A stretch of DNA of 64,000 nucleotides from CAIWHR01 sp963830485 (GCA_963830485.1 CAWHNE010000016.1:124001-188000); one strand, 5' to 3'. Positions 37,683 to 48,345 are shown, counted from the stretch's first letter. Notes: generated from the letters alone by a model not told the origin. A program made the numbers and translations.

Positions 37683-40600
37683 TCACTCGGCCGGTCCGTG
37701 CACCGGCTCGGCGGCGGCGCCGCTCGCCGCGCGGCGCGCGGCGCGCCTCGCCTTGTGCCACTCGACGAAACGGTCGAGGTAGGTGTAGAGCACCGGGACG
37801 ACGACGAGCGTCAGGAGCGTCGACGTGATCACGCCGCCGATGATCGCCCGCCCCATCGGCGCCTGCGTCTCGCCGCTTTCGCCCAGGCCGAGAGCGAGCG
37901 GCAGCATGCCGAAGACCATCGCCGCCGTCGTCATCAGGATCGGCCGCAGCCGGACCTGCCCCGCCGACAGCAGCGATTCGCGCAGCGGCGCGCCGCCGCG
38001 CCGCGCGCGGTTGGCGAAATCCACCAGCAGGATCGCGTTCTTCGTGACGAGGCCCATCAGCATGACGAAGCCGATCATCGAGAGGATGTTGAGCGTCGTG
38101 CCGGTCAGTAGCAGCGCGAGCAGCACGCCGATAAGCGTGAAGGGCAAGGACATCATGATCGCGACCGGCTGCATGAAGCTCGCGAACTGCGAGGCGAGCA
38201 CGAGGTAGATGAAGATGATCGCGAGCCCGAGGGCCGAGAGCAGCGCCGCGAACGACTCCTGCGTGTCCTCCTGCTGGCCGGCGACGACGAAGCGGTAGCC
38301 GGGCGGCAGCTTCGTCGCCTTCATGATCTTGTCGATGTCGTCGCTGACGTTGGCCGCCCCCCGCCCCTCGACGTTCGCGTAGAGCGCGACCCGCCGCTGC
38401 AGGTCCTGCCGCTTGATGATCTGCGGCGACGTCGATTCGACGATCTCGGCGACCTGGCGCAACGGAACCATCCGCAGTTCGCCGTTGGGCCCGCGTTTGT
38501 TGGTCGACAGGTACAGGTTGGCCATGTCGGAGGCGAGCCGGCGATCCTCGCGGGGCAGTTGGACGTTGACCTCGTAGTTCTGGCCATCGGGGCCGAGCCA
38601 GTAGCTGACCGTCTCGCCGGCGACGAGCGTGCGGATCGTCTGCCCGACCTGCTGCACCGACACGCCGAGATCGGCAGCGACGTCGTTGTTGAGCCGGATC
38701 GACAGCGCCGGGCTCGCCGCCTTCTCGGAAGTCTCCATGTCGGCGACGCCGGGAATCCTGCCGACCTCCTGCGCGAAGTCGTTAATCAGCGTCTTCAGCG
38801 TGTCGGGATCGGGGCCGAGCAGGTTGACCCAAATCGGACGGTCGTAGCCGAGCGCGAGCTCGATCCCCGGGATCGGCTGCAGCGCCTTACGGATCGCGCG
38901 CTCGACGTCCTTCTGCGAACGCTCGCGCTTGTCACGGTCGAGGAGCCGCAGGTCGACGCGTGCGTAATTGCGGCCGTCCTGCGTCCCGACGGTCGTCATC
39001 GTCAGCGCAATCTCAGGAAAAGCCTTCAGCAGCGCCTCGACCTCGCGCACCTTGCCGTCGGTGTACTCGAGGCTCGTGCCGACCGGAGTGTTAAGGCGCA
39101 ACGAGATGAAGCTCTCGTCGACCTGCGGCTGGAACTCCTTCTCGATGAACGGCAGCAGGCCGAAGCTGCCGGCGAAGATGGCGGCGGCGGACGCCAGCAC
39201 GATGCTGCGGTGGTCGAGCGCCCATTCGAGCATGCGGCCGTAGATCTCATGCAGCCATACGACGAAGCTCTCGATCCGATCCATCAGCCGCCCAAGCCAG
39301 GGCGCGCGGCGGAAACGCGAGCCCGGCGGATCGTGCCAGACCGAGGACAGCATCGGGTCCAGCGTGAAGGAGACGAACAGGCTCATCAGCACGGCAACGG
39401 CGACGGTCAGCCCGAACTGGAAGAAGAACTGCCCGATGATGCCCTTCATGAAGGCGATCGGCACGAACACTGCGACGATCGCCAGCGTCGTTGCCATCAC
39501 CGCGAGGCCGATCTCGTCGGTGCCCTCGCGCGCCGCCGCCGGGTGCGTCTTGCCCATCCCGAGGTGCCGCACGATGTTCTCGCGCACGACGATCGCGTCG
39601 TCGATCAGCAGGCCGATGCAGAGCGACAGCGCCATCAGCGTCATCATGTTGAGCGTGAAGCCGAACGCGTAGAGCGCGATGAACGTTGCGATCACCGCGA
39701 TCGGCAACGTGAGCCCGGTGATGATCGTGCTGCGCCAACTGTGCAGGAACAGGAAGACGATCAGCACGGTCAGCGCGGCGCCTTCGAGGATCGTGCTCTT
39801 CACGCGGTCGATGCTCTTCTCGACCTGATCGGCCTGCGAGTAGACGAGCCGCACCTCGACGTCGGGCGGGAGCCGCTGCTTCAGCGTGTCGAGCGCCGCG
39901 CGCACTGCGTGCCCCGTCTCGACGATGTTGGCGTCCTGCGCCTTGCGGATGTCGATCGTGATCGACGGCCGGCCGTTGATCCGCGAGATCGAGTCGGGCT
40001 CCTTCTCACCGTCGATGACGTCGGCAACCTGCGCGAGGTACACGGGGCCGCCCTGCTGCGCGACGATGATCCGCCCGAACTGCGCCGGGTCCTTGATCTT
40101 GCCCTCGACCCGGACGACGGCGTCGTTCTGGCCGCGGGTGATGCGGCCGGCCGGGACGTCCTGGTTGGCGTTCTGGATCGCGCTGATCACCTGGTCGACG
40201 CCGATGCCGAACGCGTTCAGCGCCGTCGGCTTGATCTGGATGAGGATCTGCCTCGAAATGCGGCCGTTGACGGTGACCTGGGCGACGCCGGGGATGTTCT
40301 CGAGGGCCTTGACGATCGTCTGGTCGGTGAGCGAGGTGAGCTCGCGCAGCTCGACCGTCGGCGAGATCACCGCGAGCGAGATCGTCGGCCGGTTGTCCTC
40401 GATCTCGACGCGTAGCACCTGCGGGTCCTTGACGTCGCGCGGGAACGTCGGGCGCACCGCGGCGATCTTGTCGCGCGCGTCCTGGATCGCCCGCGTGGTT
40501 TCGGTGCCGAGCCGGAACTCGATGAAGACCTGGCTCTGCGCCCTCACGCGAGTTGGAGAAGATCCGCTTGACGCCGGAAACGGTGTTGACCGCGTACTCG

Positions 40601-40801
40601 ATCGGCTTCGTCACGTCGGATTCGACCACGTCCGGCGAGGCGCCCGGGTAGTTGGTCAGAATCTGCACGTACGGCAGCGTGACGTCGGGCATTTGCTCGA
40701 TGCGCAGCCGCGCGTAGGAGAACAGGCCGAGCACGCACGATCCCGACCATCACCATCGTGGCGAAGACCGGGTTCTTGATCGAGACGCGGGTAATCCACA
40801 T
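37683..40801 (-). CDS. RND efflux transporter, inner-membrane pump (AcrB/MexF-type), frame broken twice
   Basis: Proton-driven pump subunit with 12 membrane helices and two large periplasmic loops. The N-terminus (MWITRVSIKNPVFATMVMVG), the next segment (LGLFSYARLRIEQMPDVTLP) and the rest (from QSQVFIEFRLGTE) lie in three successive frames. Removing one base near 40735 and one in the CCC run at 40541-40543 joins them: 3119 minus 2 is 3117 nt, 1038 residues, the standard size. The proton-relay residues appear in LCIGLLIDDAIVVREN (Asp-Asp) and VTKNAILLVDF (Lys). Partner genes are acrA upstream and tolC downstream. Confidence 0.92.
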
Positions 40802-40819
40802 GGCGACGACTCCGGGAGA

Positions 40820-42003
40820 TCAGCCGGCGACCTGCGTGGTGCCCGACGTCGGCGCGACAGCGGGCAGCGGTGCCGTCGACGGCGCCCGCACCACGGCAGG
40901 CAAGCCGTCCTTCAGGTTGTCGAAGCGCCCGGCGACGACCGGGACCGCCGGCAGCGTCGTGCGGATCTCGACGCGTCCGGCGGCGTTGTCGCGCGAGCCG
41001 ATGGCGACATTGCGGTGGACGAGCTTGCCGTCCTCGAGCGTCCACACGAACGTCTGGCCGTTCTCGGTGCGTACGGCGGTCGCCGGCAGCGTCGGCACCT
41101 GCGCGCTCGCGGCGATGACGATGCGGCCGGTGGCGAACATCCCTCCGCGCAGAGACGCCGTCGGGATTCGGAATACCGACGTAGACGACGATCGCCCGCG
41201 TGCCCGGCTCGGTCGCCGGGTTGATCCGGTCGACGCGCCCCGTGAAGCGGCGCTCGCCGAAGCCGTCGATCGTGAGCTCGACCTGCTTGCCGATCGGCGA
41301 GCTCGGGCACGTCGACCGCCGGCACCATCGCTTGCAGCTCCATATCCTTGAGGTCGACGACGGTCACGAGCGGCGAGTCGAAGGCGACCTTCTCGCCCGG
41401 CTGGACATGCCGCTTGCCGACGAGCCCGGTGAGCGGCGAGACGGCGACGGCGTCGCGCAGCGCGTTCTTCGCGATCTGCACCTGCGCCTCCGCCGATTTC
41501 GCGGAGCCCTGCGCGACGTTGTAGCTCGACTCGGAGTTGTCGAACGCGTTCTGCGAGATGAAGTTCTGCTTGAGCAGCATCTGGTTCGACGTGCGTGTCT
41601 TCTCGGCCATCGCGAGCTGCGCCTTCGCCGATTCCAGCGCGCCGACGCGCTCGATGAGCTTCGCCTCGAGGTCCGCCGTGTCGATCCGCGCCAGGACCTG
41701 CCCGGCCTGCACGGTTTCGCCCTCGCGCACGGTGATCTGCTTCACGTCGCCCGAGACCTTCGCCTTGACGGTCGCCTGCCGGACCGGTTGCAGCGCGCCG
41801 GAGACAGGCAGCCAGCGCGCGAGCGCGCGCGCCTCGACGCTGGTCAGGTCGGCCGGCGCGAACTCCAGCGTGACCGGCGCGGCCTTGCCCTTGCCGTCAT
41901 CCTTCTTCGCTAGGCGCATCGCCACGCTGCCGCCGATCGCTCCTGCGACCACCAGCAATACAACCCCGCCGATGAGCCAGCGGCGTCTCGACCCCTTAGC
42001 CAT
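40820..42003 (-). CDS. RND efflux periplasmic adaptor (AcrA/MexE-type), frame broken twice
   Basis: Membrane-fusion protein linking pump and outer-membrane channel. It has an N-terminal membrane anchor (WLIGGVVLLVVAGAIGGSVA), a lipoyl-like half (VSGDVKQITVREGETVQAG), a coiled hairpin (AKAQLAMAEKTRTSNQMLL), and beta-barrel and membrane-proximal domains. One surplus base near 41295 and one at 41158-41159 break the frame after VPAVDVPELA and NPDASLRGG. Removing both leaves 1182 nt, 393 residues, a normal length. It is the first gene of the efflux run. Confidence 0.9.
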
Positions 42004-42272
42004 GCGTTACCCCCCAGGGTGACCGCCGGTGCGGCGGGTCCCGACTTTTGACGGGCCGGCCCGGGGTGTCCAGGGCGGCCGGATTAGTCCTATCCGTCCC
42101 GCTTGGATGCGCGGAAACGAGATTCCGGATTCGCGAAGGTCGCTAGTCTAGTGGGGAACAGCGACCCCGGCAAAGCGCGCTGCGACGGAATGCGTTCCGG
42201 CGCGACAGGCTGCGACGCGCCGGCGCCGGTCAAGGTTCGCGGGCGGACCCGGGATTCGGATGCCCATGCAGA

Positions 42273-42301
42273 TTGACAGGGGATGGCGCAGAGCAAATAA
42301 T
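42273..42301 (+). promoter_or_regulatory. Strong sigma-70 promoter of the liv operon
   Basis: TTGACA (42273-42278), exactly 17 bp, then AATAAT (42296-42301), about 40 nt before the first liv gene. The rest of the gap 42004-42272 upstream, shared with divergent acrA, shows no clear feature. Confidence 0.75.
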
Positions 42302-42346
42302 TGTCTGTTGGCCAATCGGCAACCCCCTTTCCAGCGGAGGAACTAG

Positions 42347-43639
42347 ATGAATTTGACGCACAAGGTCGGCCTCACGGTCGTCACCGCAGCGGTATTCGCC
42401 CTTTACGGCTGCGGCAAGGAAGAACCCAAGAAGGCCGAAGCCCCGAAGGCGGCGGCCCCGCCGGCCGAAGACGTCGTCGTCGTCAAGATCGGCCACGCGG
42501 GCCCGCTCACCGGCGGCATCGCCCACCTCGGCAAGGACGACGAGAACGGGGCCCGCCTCGCCGTGGAAGAGCACACGGCCCGCAACCTCAAGATCGGTGG
42601 CAAGAAGGTCAAGTTCGAGCTGATGAGCGAGGACGACCAGGCCGACCCGAAGATGGGTCCGACGATCGCGCAGAAGTTCGTCGACGCCAAGGTCGCCGGC
42701 GTGGCCGGCCACCTCAATTCGGGGGTGTCGATCCCCGCGTCGGCCGTCTACAACGCGGCTGGCGTCCCCATGATCTCGGGCTCGGCGACCAATCCGAAGC
42801 TGACCGAGCAGGGCTTCAAGACGATCTTCCGCGTGGTCGGCCGCGACGACCAGCAGGGCCCGGCGGTCGCGCAGTACCTGAACTCGCTCAAGATCAAGAA
42901 GGTCGCGATCGCCGACGACGCGACCGCGTACGGCGAGGGGCTCGCGAACGAGGTCGAGAAGACGCTCAAGGCGGCCGGCGTCCAGGTCGTGGCGCGCGAG
43001 AAGGCCACCGACAAGACGACCGACTTCAAGGCGATCCTGACCAAGATGAAGGGCAAGAGTCCCGACGCGATCTTCTACGGCGGCATGGACGCGACCGGCG
43101 GTCCGATGATCAAGCAGGCGCGCGAGCTCGGCATCAAGAGCGTGTTCAGCTTCGGCGACGGCGCGTGCACCGACGAAATGGCGAAGCTCGCGGGCACGGC
43201 GGCGGAGGGGTTGATCTGCTCGCAGGCCGGCCTGCCCGCGTCGGCAGCGTCGCAATCCTTCAACACCGCATTCAAGGCGAAATACGGCGACGTGAAGCAG
43301 TACGCGCCGTTCTTCTACGATGCCGTCGGCCTGATGATCGCCGCGATGCAGAAGGCCGATTCGACGGATCCGGCCAAGTACCTGCCCGAGCTGCAGAAGA
43401 TCAGCTACAACGGGGCGACCGGCAAGATCGAGTTCGACGAGAAGGGTGACCGCAAGAACGCCGAAATCACGATCTTTACGTTGAAGAACGGCAAGGTTGA
43501 ACCGATCGCGGTGGTGCAGGGCGGCAAGAGCTACGACTTCCAGGAGTTCCTGAAGGCCATGGCCGAGAAGGCGGCGGCGGCGAATCCCGCTCCGGCAGCG
43601 GCGCCGGCGATGGCCCCCGCGGAGGCCCCGAAGAAGTAA
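42347..43639 (+). CDS. livK: Branched-chain amino acid ABC transporter, substrate-binding lipoprotein
   Basis: Captures Leu/Ile/Val or related amino acids and delivers them to LivHM. The 430-residue product has the two-lobed periplasmic-binding fold with VKIGHAGPLTGGIAHLGKDD near residue 47 and AVAQYLNSLKIKKVAIADD in the middle. The signal sequence ends FALYGC with Cys22 in a lipobox, so it is probably membrane-anchored, unlike the soluble E. coli LivK. A charged linker (KEEPKKAEAPKAA) follows, and the C-terminus is an Ala/Pro-rich tail (NPAPAAAPAMAPAEAPKK). GGAGG precedes the ATG at 6 nt. Confidence 0.93.
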   Translation: MNLTHKVGLTVVTAAVFALYGCGKEEPKKAEAPKAAAPPAEDVVVVKIGHAGPLTGGIAHLGKDDENGARLAVEEHTARNLKIGGKKVKFELMSEDDQADPKMGPTIAQKFVDAKVAGVAGHLNSGVSIPASAVYNAAGVPMISGSATNPKLTEQGFKTIFRVVGRDDQQGPAVAQYLNSLKIKKVAIADDATAYGEGLANEVEKTLKAAGVQVVAREKATDKTTDFKAILTKMKGKSPDAIFYGGMDATGGPMIKQARELGIKSVFSFGDGACTDEMAKLAGTAAEGLICSQAGLPASAASQSFNTAFKAKYGDVKQYAPFFYDAVGLMIAAMQKADSTDPAKYLPELQKISYNGATGKIEFDEKGDRKNAEITIFTLKNGKVEPIAVVQGGKSYDFQEFLKAMAEKAAAANPAPAAAPAMAPAEAPKK

Positions 43640-43658
43640 GCCCGCTCGCTCTGGCAAG

Positions 43659-43688
43659 ACGGCGCCTCCCGAGGGCGCCGTTTTCTTT
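43659..43688 (+). terminator. Intrinsic terminator after livK
   Basis: ACGGCGCC (43659-43666) and GGCGCCGT (43674-43681) form a stem followed by TTTCTTTT. It lies between livK and livH, so partial termination here would give more binding protein than permease, a common feature of binding-protein operons. Confidence 0.85.
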
Positions 43689-43848
43689 TCGGGGTGCGGA
43701 TCGCGGCGCTCGGCACCGAGACCCGCGACCAGGGGATTGCGGCCACCGTCGCGACCCTCCACAATCGCCGGAGTCCGCGCGCGACGCGGCAACAACAGGC
43801 GAGTCGGCTCCGCGGGCGCGCGATGCGCGCCGGGAGGGGGACCCCCGG

Positions 43849-44850
43849 GTGGACATCTTCCTGCAGCAGGTGATCAACGGCATGACGCTCGGGAGCGTCT
43901 ACGCGATCGTCGCGCTCGGCTACACGATGGTCTACGGGATCATCCAGCTCATCAATTTCGCCCACGGCGAGGTCGTGATGATCGGCGCGATGGTCGCCTA
44001 CACGGTCATCGTCGCGCTCACCGCCAACACCGCGCTGCCGCCGCTGGCGATCGTCTTCGCAGGCACCGCAGTTGCCATTCCCGTCTGCATGGCCGTCGGC
44101 TACACGCTCGAGCGTACCGCCTATCGGCCGCTGCGCCGCGCGCCGCGTCTCGCCCCGCTCATTACCGCGATCGGCCTGTCGATCATCCTGCAGCACCTCG
44201 CGATGATCATCTGGAGCCGCAACCCGCTGTCCTACCCGCAGATCATCAAGACCGTCACGTACCACATTACCGATCATCCCGACGGCGCGACGATCACCAA
44301 CGTGCAGATCGCGATCATCGCGGGCTCGGTCGGGCTGATGGCACTCCTGCTGCTGCTCGTCTACCGGACGAAGCTCGGCGTCGCGATGCGCGCAACTGCG
44401 CAGAACCCCGAAGTCGCGGGCCTCATGGGGATCGACATCAACCGGGTGATCGCGCTCACGTTCGTGATCGGAGCGGCGCTGGGCGCCGTCGCGGGCGTGA
44501 TGGTCGGGAGCTACTACGGCATCGCCCACTATCAGATGGGCGCGCTGCTCGGACTCAAGGCGTTTTCGGCCGCCGTGCTGGGTGGGATCGGGAACCTGGG
44601 GGGCGCGATGCTGGGCGGCCTCCTGCTCGGCGTGATCGAGGCGCTCGGCGCGGGCTACGTCGGCGACCTCACGAACCTCTGCCACCTGGCGGAATGGTCC
44701 GAGGGACTCGCCGAACGCTGCGCCGACAACCCCAATCTCACGCTTTTCGGGTCGAACTACCAGGACGTGTTCGCCTTCCTGGTGCTGATCGCCGTGCTCG
44801 TGTTCCGACCGTCGGGCCTGCTGGGCGAGCGCGTGGCGGACCGCGCCTGA
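43849..44850 (+). CDS. livH: Branched-chain amino acid ABC transporter permease
   Basis: Inner-membrane permease of 333 residues with about eight hydrophobic helices and the family N-terminus QQVINGMTLGSVYAIVALGY. The cytoplasmic coupling segment MRATAQNPEVAGLMGID and LGGIGNLGGAMLGG are typical. Start is GTG at 43849. The upstream GGGAGGGGGACCCCCGG is both a ribosome-binding site and self-complementary, so initiation may be damped by structure. Confidence 0.95.
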   Translation: MDIFLQQVINGMTLGSVYAIVALGYTMVYGIIQLINFAHGEVVMIGAMVAYTVIVALTANTALPPLAIVFAGTAVAIPVCMAVGYTLERTAYRPLRRAPRLAPLITAIGLSIILQHLAMIIWSRNPLSYPQIIKTVTYHITDHPDGATITNVQIAIIAGSVGLMALLLLLVYRTKLGVAMRATAQNPEVAGLMGIDINRVIALTFVIGAALGAVAGVMVGSYYGIAHYQMGALLGLKAFSAAVLGGIGNLGGAMLGGLLLGVIEALGAGYVGDLTNLCHLAEWSEGLAERCADNPNLTLFGSNYQDVFAFLVLIAVLVFRPSGLLGERVADRA

Positions 44851-44858
44851 CCGCTTCC

Positions 44859-45950
44859 ATGCAGACGTTCTTCGACACGAAACGGCATCCGAAACTCGCG
44901 TGGCTGGGGCTCGCCGCCATCGCCGTCACGCTCGCCGTGCTGCCGTTCGTCCTGGCGACGCAGGGCCAATTCTGGGTCCGCATCACCAACATCGCGATCC
45001 TCTACTGCTTCCTCGCACTCGGCCTCAACATCGTCGTCGGGTTCGCCGGACTCCTCGACCTGGGCTATATCGCGTTCTATGCGGTCGGCGCATATGTCTA
45101 CGCGCTGCTCGCCTCGCCCCACTTCAACCTGCACCTTCCGTTCTGGATGATCTTGCCGCTGGGCGCGGGACTCGCGTGCCTGTTCGGCGTGCTGCTCGGC
45201 GCGCCGACGCTGAAGCTTCGCGGCGACTACCTCGCGATCGTCACGCTGGGCTTCGGCGAGATCATTCGCGTGTTCCTCAACAACCTGTCGCAGCCGGTGA
45301 ATATCACGAACGGCGCGCAGGGTGTCGCGCAGATCGATCCGTTCAGCCTGGGCGGGGTCAGCTTCGCCCAGACGCAGAGCGTCCTCGGTCTCGGCTTCAC
45401 GGTCTCGGTCAAGTACTACTACCTGCTGCTCGCGGTGCTGCTCGTCGTGATCGTGATCAACATGCGGCTGCAGAACTCGCGGATCGGCCGTGCGTGGGAA
45501 GCAATCCGGGAGGACGAGATCGCCGCGCGGGCGATGGGCATCAACACGCGCAACATGAAGCTCCTCGCGTTCGCGATGGGCGCGTCGTTCGGCGGCATCG
45601 CCGGCGGCATGTTCAGCGCCATCCAGGGATTCATCAGCCCGGAGAGCTTCGTGCTGGTCGAGTCGATCATGGTGCTCTCGATGGTCGTGCTGGGCGGCAT
45701 GGGCAACATCTTCGGCGTGATCCTGGGCGCGGTGCTGCTCTCATTCGTTCCCGAGCTTCTTCGCGTGACGGTCGCGCCGGTGCAGGAGGCGCTGTTCGGC
45801 CGGATGCTGATCGACCCCGAAGTGATCCGGATGCTGCTGTTCGGCTTCGCTCTGGTGCTCATGATGCTGTTCCGTCCCGCCGGAATCCTCCCGTCGGCGT
45901 TGCGCAAGCGCGAGCTCGAGACGCCCGAGACGCCGAAGGGCGCGGCATGA
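44859..45950 (+). CDS. livM: Branched-chain amino acid ABC transporter permease
   Basis: Second permease of the heterodimer, 363 residues, with about ten hydrophobic segments. Recognised by NIAILYCFLALGLNIVVGFA, GAYVYALLASP, LKLRGDYLAIVTLGFGEIIR and AFAMGASFGGIAGGMFS. It starts 8 bp after livH and its stop overlaps livG as ATGA. Confidence 0.95.
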   Translation: MQTFFDTKRHPKLAWLGLAAIAVTLAVLPFVLATQGQFWVRITNIAILYCFLALGLNIVVGFAGLLDLGYIAFYAVGAYVYALLASPHFNLHLPFWMILPLGAGLACLFGVLLGAPTLKLRGDYLAIVTLGFGEIIRVFLNNLSQPVNITNGAQGVAQIDPFSLGGVSFAQTQSVLGLGFTVSVKYYYLLLAVLLVVIVINMRLQNSRIGRAWEAIREDEIAARAMGINTRNMKLLAFAMGASFGGIAGGMFSAIQGFISPESFVLVESIMVLSMVVLGGMGNIFGVILGAVLLSFVPELLRVTVAPVQEALFGRMLIDPEVIRMLLFGFALVLMMLFRPAGILPSALRKRELETPETPKGAA

Positions 45951-46759
45951 GCGCCACCCGGACCGACGGCCACCTGACGCTGCTCGCCGCGAAGGGCGTT
46001 TCCAAACGCTTCGGCGGCGTCCACGCGCTATCCGGCGTGACATTCTCGATCGGGCACGGCGAGATCTATGGTCTCATCGGGCCCAACGGGGCCGGCAAGA
46101 CGAGCTTGTTCAACGTACTGACCGGCATCTACGCACAGGACGAAGGCGAATTCACCTTCGACGGCCAGCCGCTCACGGGGCTCAAGCCGAACGACGTCGC
46201 CGCGCGCGGCATCGCCCGGACGTTCCAGAACATCCGCCTCTTCGCCAACCTCTCCGCGCTCGAGAACGTGATGATCGGCCGCCACGTGCGCACGCACGCG
46301 AATGTGTTCGGCGCGATGTTCCGCGACGCGAGCACTCGGGCCGAGGAGAAGTCGATCGAGAAGCGCGCCTACGAGCTGCTCGAGTACGTCGGCGTCTCGA
46401 AACGCGCGAATTCGCTCGCCCGCCACCTCGCCTACGGCGACCAGCGGCGGCTCGAGATCGCGCGCGCGCTCGCGACGGAGCCGAAGCTCCTGGCATTGGA
46501 CGAGCCGGCGGCCGGGATGAACGCCACGGAGACCGCGTCGCTCAAGGGGCTGCTGGAAAGCATCCGGCGCGACGGCACGACGATCCTCCTGATCGAGCAC
46601 GACATGAAGCTCGTGATGAGCGTCTGCGACCGCGTGCTCGTGCTGGACTACGGCAAGAAGATCGCCGAGGGCACCGCGACGGAGGTGCAGACCGATCCGC
46701 AGGTGATCGCGGCGTACCTGGGTGGCGAGGTGACGTTGAACCTCCGGGGAGCGGCCTAG
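45947..46759 (+). CDS. livG: Branched-chain amino acid ABC transporter ATPase
   Basis: ATP-hydrolysing subunit of 270 residues with Walker A GPNGAGKTS, the Q-loop in ARTFQNIRLF, an ABC signature reading LAYGDQRRLEIARAL (a family-typical variant of LSGGQ), Walker B LLALDEPAAGMN and switch His IEHDMKL. The ATG overlaps the livM stop. Confidence 0.96.
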   Translation: MSATRTDGHLTLLAAKGVSKRFGGVHALSGVTFSIGHGEIYGLIGPNGAGKTSLFNVLTGIYAQDEGEFTFDGQPLTGLKPNDVAARGIARTFQNIRLFANLSALENVMIGRHVRTHANVFGAMFRDASTRAEEKSIEKRAYELLEYVGVSKRANSLARHLAYGDQRRLEIARALATEPKLLALDEPAAGMNATETASLKGLLESIRRDGTTILLIEHDMKLVMSVCDRVLVLDYGKKIAEGTATEVQTDPQVIAAYLGGEVTLNLRGAA

Positions 46760-46762
46760 CTC

Positions 46763-47500
46763 ATGAGCGATGCGGCCGCCCCCGCGCTACTCGAGCTCCG
46801 CAAGCTCGAGGTCGCCTACGGCGGCATCCACGCGGTCAAGGGCATCGACCTCCACGTCGGCGAGGGCGAGCTCGTCTGCCTCATCGGCGCGAACGGCGCG
46901 GGCAAGACGACGACGCTGAAAGGCATCTGCGGATTGCAGCCGGTGAAATCCGGGACGATCCGCTACGCGGGCGAGAGCATCGCGGGGCGGCCGGCCTTCG
47001 AGCTCGTGCGCAAAGGGCTCGCGATGGTGCCGGAGGGTCGCGGCGTGTTCGGCGCGCTGACGATCGAGGAGAACCTCTCGATGGGCGCCTACGTGCGTAC
47101 CGACGCCGCCGGCATCCGCGCCGACGTCGAGCGGGTGTTCGGCCTGTTCCCGCGCCTCAAGGAACGCCGGCGGCAGACGGCCGGAACGCTGTCGGGTGGC
47201 GAGCAGCAGATGCTCGCGATGGGCCGTGCGCTCATGTCGAAGCCCCGACTCCTGCTGCTGGACGAACCATCGATGGGCCTCGCCCCGCTGATGGTGCAGA
47301 AGGTATTCGAGACGGTGCTCGCCGTCTCGAAGGAGGGCGTCACCATCCTCCTGATCGAGCAGAACGCGAAGCTCGCCCTCGAGGTGAGCCATCGCGGCTA
47401 CGTGATGGAATCGGGCGACATCACGCTGTCCGGTGACGCGCGGACGCTGCTCGACAATCCCGCCGTGCGGGCCGCGTACCTCGGCGAATCCGCCGCATAA
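46763..47500 (+). CDS. livF: Branched-chain amino acid ABC transporter ATPase
   Basis: Second ATPase, 245 residues: Walker A GANGAGKTT, VPEGRGVFGALTIEENL, signature LSGGEQQMLAMGRAL, Walker B LLLLDEPSMGLAP and LLIEQNAKLAL. It starts 3 bp after livG and closes the transporter part of the operon. Confidence 0.96.
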   Translation: MSDAAAPALLELRKLEVAYGGIHAVKGIDLHVGEGELVCLIGANGAGKTTTLKGICGLQPVKSGTIRYAGESIAGRPAFELVRKGLAMVPEGRGVFGALTIEENLSMGAYVRTDAAGIRADVERVFGLFPRLKERRRQTAGTLSGGEQQMLAMGRALMSKPRLLLLDEPSMGLAPLMVQKVFETVLAVSKEGVTILLIEQNAKLALEVSHRGYVMESGDITLSGDARTLLDNPAVRAAYLGESAA

Positions 47501-47507
47501 CGCGGCG

Positions 47508-48242
47508 ATGTCCGACCCTGCATTTCCGTCCGCGCCGCCGGCGGCGCACGTGCATCCGCGCGTCGTTCCGTGGCGCCACGCGTTTGCGTGGTACGAGGAG
47601 GCGATGCGGCTCTTCAAGCTCGCGCCGCTCTCCTTCGCGGGGCTCGCGGTATTGACGATCGCAGCGGAGCTCGCGCTGAAGACGGCGCCAGGCGCCGTCG
47701 CGCTCCTGTCCGAGATCCTGACGCCGCTCGTGGCGTGCGGGCTCGTCTACGCCGCCGCGGCCACGGACCGGCGCGAGGCTCCTTCGCTCCTCCTCGCGCT
47801 CGCAGCCTTTCGCGCGGGCGCGAACGCCATCGCCGCGATCGTCCTTTCGAGTGGCATCATGCTCGCGGCGCAGGTCTTCGCGGGCTGGTGGATCGCCGAT
47901 GCCAACCTGCTCATGCCGGACACGGCGGCGCGGGAGCTCTCGGCGAGCGCCGTGCTCGGGGTCTACGCCATCGGGATCCTCGCATCGCTGCCGGTGACGT
48001 TCGTTCCGTTTCACGCGCTGCTCGAACGCGTGCCGCTGCGCGCCGCGTTCGCCGCGAGCGCGATGGCCTTCGCGCAGAACACGCTGCCGCTCGTTATCTA
48101 CGGCGCCGCGTCACTCGTGCTCGTGGGTTTCGGCCTCCTCACCCTCGGCCTCGGACTCGTGGTCGCGCTGCCGCTGTCGGTCGCGGCATCGTACGCGGCC
48201 TGGAAGGACATTTTCGGCGTCCGCGACGCGCCGACGGGGTGA
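47508..48242 (+). CDS. BPSS1780-family membrane protein
   Basis: The 244-residue product has a short soluble N-terminus with the pattern HAFAWYEEAMRLFKLAPL and then about six hydrophobic segments, ending YAAWKDIFG. This layout matches a membrane family of unknown function widespread in Burkholderiales. It starts 7 bp after livF and is likely cotranscribed, though no transport role is shown. Confidence 0.7.
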   Translation: MSDPAFPSAPPAAHVHPRVVPWRHAFAWYEEAMRLFKLAPLSFAGLAVLTIAAELALKTAPGAVALLSEILTPLVACGLVYAAAATDRREAPSLLLALAAFRAGANAIAAIVLSSGIMLAAQVFAGWWIADANLLMPDTAARELSASAVLGVYAIGILASLPVTFVPFHALLERVPLRAAFAASAMAFAQNTLPLVIYGAASLVLVGFGLLTLGLGLVVALPLSVAASYAAWKDIFGVRDAPTG

Positions 48243-48298
48243 CCGTGGCGCGCGACGCGCACCCGCTCGGCCTCCGCGCCGCCTCGGGCCATCGTCAT

Positions 48299-48345
48299 GC
48301 CGAGTTGTCGGCCTCATGCGGCGACTCGCGCTTGCTCGCTCCCCC
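48299..48345 (-). repeat. Possible degenerate member of the hairpin-repeat family
   Basis: On the minus strand GCAAGCGCGAGTCGCCGC is followed by ATGAGGCCGACAACTCGG; CGAGT/ACTCG and GCC/GGC can pair. It shares the TGAGGCCGAC-AAC motif with the element before hemE. It lies in the convergent gap between acyP and the BPSS1780-family gene (48243-48383). Confidence 0.3.
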
